Shown here: positions 30,378-39,800 of the stretch, in pieces | Position numbering within the stretch: the stretch's first letter is position 1 | Layout of the letters: each line of letters begins with the position of its first letter | IMG/VR virus record: IMGVR_UViG_3300029319_000103 | Coordinates: 1 to 45,510 of that record | DNA: 45,510 bases | Strand: one strand, 5' to 3' | Source of the DNA: a virus | The notes under the pieces: generated by a model | Seen by the model: only the letters and a program-made list of their open reading frames with translations | What the model was told of the DNA's origin: nothing | Database searches by the model: none | Position numbers and translations under genes: made by a program

Positions 30378-32731
30378 TGCCTGATAATGTTAAATTTAAA
30401 GCACCCGTAATACCAAACGCCCCCACAGAATATAACCAAAGCCTATTTCAACGTACATTTAATGTATTACGTATATACTTTAATCAATTAGACAACCACT
30501 TACGCGGAGAGCTAGGTAACACTACAATTAGTGGCACGTGCGATATAACAGGAAATACTACCGTAGGTGGTACGTGTGATATAACAGGTAATACAACTGT
30601 GGGTGGTACGCTCGATGTTACTGGAACTACTACGCTTAATAGTGACATGGAAATCAAAGGTACAGATGCAGGGTCTACTGGCCCTGAAATTGATTTTTAT
30701 CATTTATCTGCAAGCCCTGCTGATAGTGATAGAGTAGGTAAAATAGAATTTTATGGTAATAATGATGCAGATGAAAAAATTCTTTTTGGTGCTGTAGAAG
30801 GGTTATCTACTGATGTAAGCGATGGGACAGAACGAGGAAAAATTAGAATTAATGTTAAAGCCTCTGATGGTACTGGTGCTTCTGAAGTATTTTCTGTAGA
30901 GGGTCAAACAACTTCAGGAGAACCTTTAGTTGAAGTACAAAAAAACCTAAGACTTTACTCAGGCATAGCAGGTGGTTCTTTTGCAGGTGGCCCTACATTA
31001 ACATTATTAAGACAAGAATTATTTGAAGGTGTTGACAATGACGAATTTGGTGTAATTTCATTCCAAGCATTTAATGATCGGTCACTTAGTAGTGGTGGCC
31101 CTGAAGATATAGAATATGCTCATATACATGCAAAAATACTTGATGCATCAGATGGTACAGAAGATGGACAATTAGAGTTTGGTGCAATAACAGCAGGGTC
31201 GCTTGTAGAGCCTGTATTAACTATAAATGGTACAGAAGTTGAAACTAATAAACCTTTAAAAGTTAGTGCAGATTTTTTTGAAATTGCTTCTTCTACTGCA
31301 CCAACGACAGATAACCAATCTCACCCAGTCATATCTATTTATGATTCATCTGATAGGTCGCAAGCTACTTTAGGTAGTGATACAAGTCTTACAAATGGAC
31401 AAGAACACGCAGGTGCTATCCGTTGGTATTTCAATAATGATGCAGGTGATAAGTCGTTTTTAGGTGAAATAAGAGGTCTTGTTACAGATAGTGCAAATGG
31501 AGCAGAAAGAGGAAGTATAGAATTTACACTACCTAGTGGTGGTGCAGGTGATGTAGTTACAGATGTTACTGCTTCACACTCTAACATTGAAAGCCCAGTT
31601 ATGAGTATTCATAAATATGGACTTAGATTATATGCAAACAATGACATCATTCTTGGTCAAGCAGAAGATGTTATTCAATGGGACACTGGAAGTTATATTC
31701 AGCAATTAAGGGCTAGGTCAACAGAATCTACTGGTGCAAATAGCTTAATAGAATTACCAGATAAAAATGGCACTTTGATTGCTAATAATAATGGAGTTAT
31801 ATCTGAATCAGTAACATTGATGGAACTTTCATCTACTGATGCAGGTGCAGGAGAACTACCAGTATTATCACTTTATAGAAATTCAGCATCACCTGCTAAC
31901 AATGATGAGATGGGTAGTATAAGGTTCTTTGGAAACAATGGAGCAGGGACTCCAGAGAAGGTTTTTTATGCGGGTATTTATTGTGAAGCACCAAAAGTGG
32001 ATGATAGTGGAGCACATAAAGGATCTATAAGGTTTAATGTAGCTGATGGAAGTGGTGGTAGTGTTGGAATAACTGACCCAACCGCTGATGTTGCAGGAGA
32101 TGAAGATCCATCAATGATAATAACATCGTCACTTATAACTACTAAAAACCCTGTATTTATTGATAAAGCAGCAGAAGCATTACAAATTACAGATAGCACT
32201 GGTAGTTTAACTAGCAATATAAACCCCAGAACCACAATAGGAAATACAGAACTAGGCCAATCAAGTGCTGATGCTAGGGTAGCCATACCAGATGCTCAAT
32301 CAAATGCTAGTTTTGGCCCTGCTACATTAAGTGCTAACTTTTTGTTTGGTAATAACATACAAAGCGACAAAACCACTATGAGCCAAACCGAAGTTTGTTC
32401 CATGAGGGGTAGTGGTCTGTTTATATACAATGATTCTGATGGTATCACTGTGGATTTACCTGCGGCATCTTTTGGCATTGGCACTACCACTTTAAGACCC
32501 GGAGATGAACTTAAATTTGTTTCATTTGTAGGCACAATGACTTTTGATACAGATGCTAGTGGTACACAACAAACTATTTATAAAATAGGTAATACGACTA
32601 ACGGCACAGCGGCAGTGGCAGCTCTTACCTCTGGTGATTTTAGTTTACCTGCGGGTGGGTATATGACATTAAGAGCTGTGTTTACTAATATTTATATAAT
32701 TGTTGAGCATTGTGGGGTATCAGGTATATGA
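30377..32731 (+). CDS. Modular tail fibre, 784 aa
   Basis: Likely host-recognition fibre. A short N-terminal attachment part (APTEYNQSLFQRTFNVLRIY) precedes three units of a 12-residue repeat, GTCDITGNTTVG (residues about 53-88). At least four larger modules of roughly 75-100 residues follow. Each has a P-x-hydrophobic strand start, a D-x-x-G-x-I-x-F segment and a GNN or NND turn (for example VGKIEFYGNNDADEKILFG and MGSIRFFGNNGAGTPEKVFY). The C-terminus is a beta domain (FVGTMTFDTDASGTQQTIYK). It overlaps the chaperone gene by four bases, as is usual for fibre/chaperone pairs. Confidence 0.75.
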   Translation: MPDNVKFKAPVIPNAPTEYNQSLFQRTFNVLRIYFNQLDNHLRGELGNTTISGTCDITGNTTVGGTCDITGNTTVGGTLDVTGTTTLNSDMEIKGTDAGSTGPEIDFYHLSASPADSDRVGKIEFYGNNDADEKILFGAVEGLSTDVSDGTERGKIRINVKASDGTGASEVFSVEGQTTSGEPLVEVQKNLRLYSGIAGGSFAGGPTLTLLRQELFEGVDNDEFGVISFQAFNDRSLSSGGPEDIEYAHIHAKILDASDGTEDGQLEFGAITAGSLVEPVLTINGTEVETNKPLKVSADFFEIASSTAPTTDNQSHPVISIYDSSDRSQATLGSDTSLTNGQEHAGAIRWYFNNDAGDKSFLGEIRGLVTDSANGAERGSIEFTLPSGGAGDVVTDVTASHSNIESPVMSIHKYGLRLYANNDIILGQAEDVIQWDTGSYIQQLRARSTESTGANSLIELPDKNGTLIANNNGVISESVTLMELSSTDAGAGELPVLSLYRNSASPANNDEMGSIRFFGNNGAGTPEKVFYAGIYCEAPKVDDSGAHKGSIRFNVADGSGGSVGITDPTADVAGDEDPSMIITSSLITTKNPVFIDKAAEALQITDSTGSLTSNINPRTTIGNTELGQSSADARVAIPDAQSNASFGPATLSANFLFGNNIQSDKTTMSQTEVCSMRGSGLFIYNDSDGITVDLPAASFGIGTTTLRPGDELKFVSFVGTMTFDTDASGTQQTIYKIGNTTNGTAAVAALTSGDFSLPAGGYMTLRAVFTNIYIIVEHCGVSGI
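30533..30640 (+). repeat. Three 36-bp in-frame repeats in the fibre gene
   Basis: Units at 30533-30568, 30569-30604 and 30605-30640 encode GTCDITGNTTVG twice and a diverged GGTLDVTGTTTL-type third unit. They form the fibre's thin neck-like section. Confidence 0.75.
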
Positions 32732-32949
32732 GTAATCCACTACCAAATATATCTTTTTGGGTAAGTGTGCGACAAGAACGTGACTTACGTTTAAGAAATT
32801 GCGACTGGACACAAATGCCAGATACAGCATTGACTGATTCTAAAAAAGCAGAGTGGGCAACATATAGACAAGCCTTACGTGATGTACCTGCTAATAATAC
32901 TTCAGCATCTAATTTTGAAGGCGTAACTTGGCCGACCGAGCCAACCTAG
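32728..32949 (+). CDS. Tail-fibre assembly chaperone-like protein, 73 aa
   Basis: Contains the pattern RDLRLRNCDWTQMPDTALTD, then WATYRQALRDVP and the final VTWPTEP. This is the hallmark of the small phage tail assembly chaperone family (Phage_tail_APC type). Such proteins fold or assemble the adjacent fibre. I use the ATG at 32728, which overlaps the fibre stop (ATGA), instead of an in-frame ATG at 32710 in the fibre gene. Confidence 0.8.
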   Translation: MSNPLPNISFWVSVRQERDLRLRNCDWTQMPDTALTDSKKAEWATYRQALRDVPANNTSASNFEGVTWPTEPT

Positions 32950-32958
32950 GGGGTAACA

Positions 32959-33426
32959 ATGGAATTAGTAAACGGAAAACAAAAACAATTAACACCACCA
33001 GAAATAGTAATGCGAACTCTTCAAAACTTAGGTATTTTTGATGAGACAAGTATTTTAACTGTTGGTTCTTTTATGGCCAACCCTCTTACTACAACTGTTC
33101 AAGTAAACAACACTTTATTTGCTTATCTAAAAGGTAAAAGAAAAAGTAATAAAAAAGAAACAGGGGTAGTTGCGTATGTATATAGTTCAGATGTACAAGA
33201 AAACTTACATGAAAATATATTAAAATTTTTATCCGTTGTGCAAAAACGCGGAGAAAAAAGAATTATCATGATATGTAAAAACGAAGACTTCTTAGGTGCG
33301 TTTTTAAAGATAATACCTATACTTAAAAAATACGATATAAAACCAGCAATAGCTGAAAAACCAAGTAAAAAAATATTTATTGCAACCGTTACTTTTGGTA
33401 AAAAAATTATTGGTTCTAAAAAATGA
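32959..33426 (+). CDS. Conserved hypothetical protein, 155 aa
   Basis: Basic soluble protein (LTPPEIVMRTLQNLGIFDET near the N-terminus; ILTVGSFMANPLTTTVQVNN in the middle; Lys-rich end). I recall similar small proteins in other marine phages directly before a GNAT gene, but no function. A C-terminal alternating strand-helix pattern (RIIMICKNEDFLGAFLKIIP; KIFIATVTFGKK) suggests an alpha/beta fold. Its stop overlaps the GNAT start by four bases. Confidence 0.65.
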   Translation: MELVNGKQKQLTPPEIVMRTLQNLGIFDETSILTVGSFMANPLTTTVQVNNTLFAYLKGKRKSNKKETGVVAYVYSSDVQENLHENILKFLSVVQKRGEKRIIMICKNEDFLGAFLKIIPILKKYDIKPAIAEKPSKKIFIATVTFGKKIIGSKK

Positions 33427-33884
33427 ATATAACAGTAAGAGAAGCTCGTTTAACAGATGTAAAACCATTAGTAGATTTGGGCAAAATAATGCACGAAGAA
33501 ACAGCATTTGCAGACGTAACGTGGAATCCTGATAAAGTACACAAGTTTGGTATTATGGTTGTGCGTGATGATAATTTTTGTATATATGTAGCCAAAGATA
33601 ATGGTGTACCTGTAGGTATGATAATAGCAGAAGTAACACCTTATTATTTTAGTGATGAACTACGGCTATGTGACCATTTATGGTACGTAGCAAAAGAATA
33701 TAGAGGTACTTCTGTGGCAACAAAATTAGTAGAAAAACTAATAGAGTTTGCAAAAAGTAAAGGCGTTAAAGAAATATACTCTGGTGTATCTACAGCAGTA
33801 GATCAAGACAAGACTGGGGCATTGTTAGAAAAACTAAATTACCAACATCTCGGTGGTTTGTATAAATACAAGGTGCAGGAATAG
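33423..33884 (+). CDS. GNAT-family acetyltransferase, 153 aa
   Basis: Acetyl-CoA-dependent N-acetyltransferase. It has the usual strand order, starting NITVREARLTDVKPLVDLG. The acetyl-CoA pyrophosphate loop is in YRGTSVATKLVEKLIEFA (R-G-x-x-x-A), followed by SKGVKEIYSGVS and the C-terminal LNYQHLGGLYKYKV. Substrate unknown. GNAT genes in this place are frequent in marine podoviruses, as I remember; they may modify virion proteins or host targets. It overlaps the 155-aa gene by four bases. Confidence 0.85.
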   Translation: MNITVREARLTDVKPLVDLGKIMHEETAFADVTWNPDKVHKFGIMVVRDDNFCIYVAKDNGVPVGMIIAEVTPYYFSDELRLCDHLWYVAKEYRGTSVATKLVEKLIEFAKSKGVKEIYSGVSTAVDQDKTGALLEKLNYQHLGGLYKYKVQE

Positions 33885-33887
33885 ATT

Positions 33888-36800
33888 ATGTGTGGTGGTA
33901 AGTTCGGTGAGATAACAGGTTTAGACTGGGTATATGAAAATATATGGGATGATTTTCTAGGTATAGTGCCGGGAAGGGGCGGCATTATAGGTGATTTTTT
34001 AGACGACGTTAATGATTATTTTTTTCATGGTGGTTTTGAAGATGATCTGCGTAATGGGTTGCGTTGGATAGATGATGAAATAATACAGCCAGTGTACGAA
34101 TTCCAAAAAGGAATAGTAGACGGGATAATGAGAGATCCCGGCAAGTTCATAATGGATGTTGTGTTAACTGTGGCCTCTGGTGGAACTTACTTATATTTTA
34201 AACCTTTTGTAGATGCAGCTTGGGCGTACGGAATGGATCACGTCTCTACAGAAGATGCAATTAAGATAGGCGTAACTAGTTATGTAACTGCAAATTATGC
34301 ACCTCAATTTGCTAGTAATTTGGGTACAAACGCAGCAAATTTTGCATCCACTTTAGGTGCAAATGAGGCCATGCAAGAAGCCATAAATCAAATGATAACG
34401 CAGGGCGTAACAAGAGGCACGGTTGAGTTTGCTACAGGTGGTAATTTTGCTGAAGGGTTTGCAGAAGGAGTTCTTGTTTCAGGTGCATCACAAGGACTTT
34501 CTAAAGTAATGGGTTACATTGAAGATAAAGGCGGTTTTAGTTTTGAACAAGTAAAAACAGATGCAGAAGGCACTCCCATAGTATCAGGCACTTCTGTTGA
34601 TGAGGCAACTGGAGTTCAAACTATAGAATTTGAAACTGAATTAAAAGCCCTACCACAAGTAGCACAAGACCTTTTAGCTGTTTCTATAGCTGCTGAATTA
34701 CAAGGTAAAGAAATAACATCTGAGTTGTTAGCCGAAACAGCTACACAATCGTTACTTACAGCTAAAGTAATGAATGTAGCACTGGACAAAATACCCGGCG
34801 TAGATTGGGAAAGCGATGCTGGGCGTTCTATATCTTCTATATTGCTACCTGCCATGCAACGTTCTGTAGCTAATGTGTTAGTAAACGGTGTAAATTATGA
34901 ATCTGGTCTTGCGACATCAAACTTTTTATTAAATGAATTTCAACAAGCAGGTTCTGAGGCTTTAGTAGCCGGCGTATCACAATTTTTAAGTGAGTTCGAT
35001 ATAGTAGATTCGGCAGCTAATAAATTAAAAACATCAATAGATAAATTAACTGGTAGATATCAAGAAGCGGAAGAACTAAGTTTAGAAATAGAAATAGAAA
35101 AAGGAAAATATAATTTACTTGCTGCTGAAAGAAATGCCAAAGTAGAAGATTTACAACAAAGACAAGCAGAATACGAACGCCAACTAGAAATATTTGAAGC
35201 AGAAAATCCTTACTATGTAGAAGCAAGAAATCAATTTACAGCGGGTTTGACAGACCCTATATACGATGCTGATGGACAGATACTTGGTTATCGAGGTAGA
35301 ACGCCGGGTTTGGAAGAATTTGATAGTCCCGGAGAATTATATGAATATACTTTAGAGCAAAACCCAGAGTTTGAAGGTAAACCGTATTCAGAAATACAAA
35401 GACAAGAACAATATCTTAATGAGCTAGCTGCTGATTTGTTCTATCTAAATGAAGTATATTCTAATGATATAAGTAGTATAGATACACAACTAATAAGTAT
35501 TGAAGAAACGGTAGCAGATATAAGAACAGAATTAGATCCTATACTGGACTTAATGTATAACCCCGGAGGGTTAGTAGAAGACTTAACAAATAACTTAAAT
35601 CCTTTAATAGAAGAAACTAATAAATCTATGGTGGAAAGTTTAGCACCAGATTTTGATGTAGATGAATACAGATTTATAAACAACATACCCGCCGATGTAG
35701 ATGCTTATTCCCATTATTTAAATGAAGGCGCAAGAACAGGTGCATTTACTTCTGAAATACAAAGAGAGGCATACTCAGAACAAGCCATGACTATATTTAA
35801 AGATAATGTTATGAAAGTTGTGGGAGGAAAAAACGCATCCGTACAGCAACTCACTGATGCACAGTTAGCTAAGTTTAATGATCTTGTAGGTACTTACGCT
35901 AACAACAATTTTATGACAGATGGTAAGTTAGACCCAGATAAAATGGGTACTAAAACTTTTCTTGATGCAGACGGTAATGTAACTACAAAAGAAAATGCCG
36001 CAGCCGTACAGCTTGATTTTTCGCAAACCTTTTTAGATGGGCTTAGTTCAGTAGGTTCTCAGTTTGATACTATATTAAATGAAGACTTTAATGTAAGTGA
36101 TGCCATAGCGTATCTTGAGTCAGCCGATTCAAAAGCAATAGAGCTTGCCGATGGCGTAGATTGGATAGATGTAGTGAGTGGTGGTGGTATAGGCTACAAC
36201 GCAGTTACTGGTAGAAAAGAGTATGTGTCTAAATTAACCACTGATGAAGGTAAAAGTGTCACCATGTGGGATGTATTTAACGGTAATGTTACAACATATG
36301 CAGACGGTATATCACTACAAGAAATACGAGAAGAAAGCCCTAAAACATTTTGGGATACATTAGTAGATATAAAAGATAATTATATAGCTGGCGTAAAAGC
36401 CGATATGGAGCAACAACAAAAAACTATAGATGAAAGAAACCAACGAGCCGCAGAAGCATGGGATACGTTTAAAGAAGGCACAAAAAGGTTTATTGGCACA
36501 GCGGGTTATACGTTATTAAATATATACGAAGCAGGGCGCAAAAAAATGTACGAAACTGCTGAAAAAAGCACCGTGGAAAATTGGGCTAGTGCAATTAACA
36601 ATGTTTATGAAAGAGCTATGAATTATAGTGACGTTGATTTTCTTGTAGATATTTATAAAACTCAAACAACATTAGGTGCATTACGAGATGAAGCATATGG
36701 TGAATGGGGACAACATATTAATGGGGTGTTAGCTGTGTTCGGTGCTGACCCTGAATATGTAGAAAATACAAGATTAGCACAATGGTCTAATGAAACCATA

Positions 36801-39800
36801 CAATTAGCCATGAGTGCTAAAACACCAGAATGGAAAGCCAATGTAAAACGTATGGACGAACTAATGAGTAATCGTGGTGTAGACGATCCTAACACTCCCA
36901 ACATAAACGAAGCTCTCTGGGGTACTTTAGAAATTATAGGCGGCGCGTTTGCAGAACACCCCACAGAGTTTTTAGGTGAAATTTTATATAAAGAAGGTAT
37001 GCAAGAATTAATCCCCGCATTTATAGGGGGCTTTACTGGAATAGCTACTAAATTAACTATGAAAAACGCAAGTAAAGATGCGGCAACTGCGTGGGCTACT
37101 AGAGCAGGATTAGGCGCGGCAGGTGTAGCAGATATAGCTGAGAGTGCAGGTGGCACGGCTGCTTCGGCTTATGAAGAGTCTTTTAACATAATAAAAGGTG
37201 TATTAACTGAACGACGTGATGATGGATATATCGACTATACAAATGACCAAATTGACCAAATAACAAGTCATTATGCTGCGGATATAGCCCAACGTAATGG
37301 TCAATTTGCAGGTATGACCACTGCTCTACTGTTAGGCATGGGTGGACTTGCATTAGAAAAAGTAATGTTTGGTAGTAATGTTGGAAAAAGGTCAGAGGCT
37401 TTTGAAGCGTATGCCACTAAATTAAATGGTAAATATTCTAATTGGTTAACAAGCACAGGTAAGGTAGCAAGTAAAGAGTCAGTATCAGAGTATTTAGAAG
37501 AAGGTGCAATAGAAAACAATTTTTCAAGTCAAATACTTAAATGGCAACCTGACCGTAACGTAACTGGTGAAGTGTTATTTAATGCAACCATGGGGTTTAT
37601 TGTAGCGGGGCCTGTGTCAGGCACCATAGCAGGTGTATCTAGTTTTCCTTTTGACATGCCCTCTTATGAAGACTTAACTGGTAGAACCGAAATGGCTGAT
37701 ACTGGAGATGTTATGGCTAATCTACTACTTACGTTTAGCCCTGACATAAAACTTGCCGTTGGTAACATGAATCTAGTAGAAGATGGTGAAAGAAAACTAT
37801 ATGAGGCTTTTTCAGATTTAGGTCTTTCTTTCGACACTACTAATGAATTAATAAATGCGGCAAATGATGATTTTTACACAAGCACAATAGTGGACTTTCC
37901 TTCTAGTGAAGATAATGACTTTGGTGCTCTACCACCTCCAGACTTTGATACGTTTGAAGTGCGTGCTCAAGAAGATGTTGGTACTGCCAGAGGTATATAT
38001 TATGACCCTGTGAGTAGACAAAGTTACCAACAAATTGGCTCTGGTTCTGATGTTGCATGGATAAGTGTAGGTAACAGAAACATAGATTTATTTGAAGGCA
38101 ACAAAACCTTAACTGAAGGTAGTACATTTAGAGATAGGTTATCTAATGCTACTTGGGGAGTATTTAAATCTGATATTGCTGGCGAAGATAGATTGTACCT
38201 ATCACAAATTGTCACTGACCCTATGAACCCTGAGAGCACTATAGATTTATATAGTGCATTAAAAAGAGATACAACAATACTAGATAATCTTCAAACCTAT
38301 GTTAATAGATACAATAGTTACTATAACAGTCCTTTTGCTATAGCAGTTAGAGAGATGGAGGATGAGCGTAACCAAATGGATCCAGAGGATGTAGCTCGGT
38401 ATGTTAACACTTTAGAAGGGTTTAAAACTGATTATTTACAATACCCTCCGGGTTCTGGAAACGTATTATCCTATGAGGACTTTGCAGCCAGAGCAAAAGA
38501 AAACGCTCTTTCAAGATTTGAATTAGAACAAAAATTTATAAAACCAAATAAAGAAGGTAGAAAAGATTTACGAATTCATGAAAAAGATTTTATACATATA
38601 GACGGATCTATTACTACCGAAGAATTTATGTCTGAATTGTACGGAGATTTGTTGTTTGATGGCACAGGATATGTAAAGGATATGCCTTCGTTTGGCTCTA
38701 TTGCAAATAGTGTTCCCGGCCAATTTAACTGGGATGATACGAATGTAGGTCAGTTCGTAGATTTTGTAGTCGGTGATTCTATACTTAATGTTCCACAAAG
38801 TGATAGCAGTGAAGAATTTGATGAAGACACTATTAAAAGTCTACCTTTTTTCAAAGTAGGCCCTTCGTATCAAGCAGATGATTATTTTGGTACCTTTGGG
38901 TTTGTAGATCCACGTGATGGAGAACGGTACTTAATAAGACCTGAACAGCAGGGAATGGATTTAGGTAACGGCCAATATAGGCATATGATAAATTTATATA
39001 AGGTCATAGGTGGTAGTGGAAATACTTTTCAAGGCGATAGACTTAGTTCTAAAGGTCAAATATTTCTTGGGATATCTACCGAACAAAACAATACCACAAT
39101 ACTTAATGAACTTAAAAATGACGTTAATAAAATTAAAGAATTGTTTAAAGATGCTCTTTATTTGGCAGATGGTCAGGGTGATAGTTTTGGTATACCTGAT
39201 GCAGAAATAGTAGCCGCAGCAAATTTTACAGATGTCTTTAATATAGACAATTTTATACGGTCTGAACTTACAAAAGCAGGGCTTTCACGCGAACAAACTA
39301 GTGGGTATTTATATAGTAAATCGAAAGAAGACCATTTTACTGATTTTAATACAAACGGTGCTTCTACATTAGATGATATAAAAAATAAAGTAATAACTTT
39401 AGAAGAAGCACGTCAAAAATTTAAAGCTCTTGACCCAGATTACGAACCTACAGAAAGTGATTTAATGTCTGGTAGTACACAAAACTTTTCTTACCAAGAC
39501 TTAGTAGATAAAAGTGCCCTTAACATACAAAATGAAATAGATGGGAACATATTACAAATAGTCAAACCAGATGACCCAGAAAGTAAAATGACAATGGAAG
39601 AATTTAAACAGTATGTCATGTCTGAATCTGGTTGGACACAAGAGCAAGCCGACAACTATGTAAGTTTACATGGAGAACAATTACAAAGTAATTTAGATGA
39701 AGCAGGTACTCAGTCGCAGTTTAAAGCACGTTTTGGGCAAACACTACAAGATTTTGTAATTACAGAAGCAGAAGCTAGAGCAGCGTATGCAGAGTTATAT

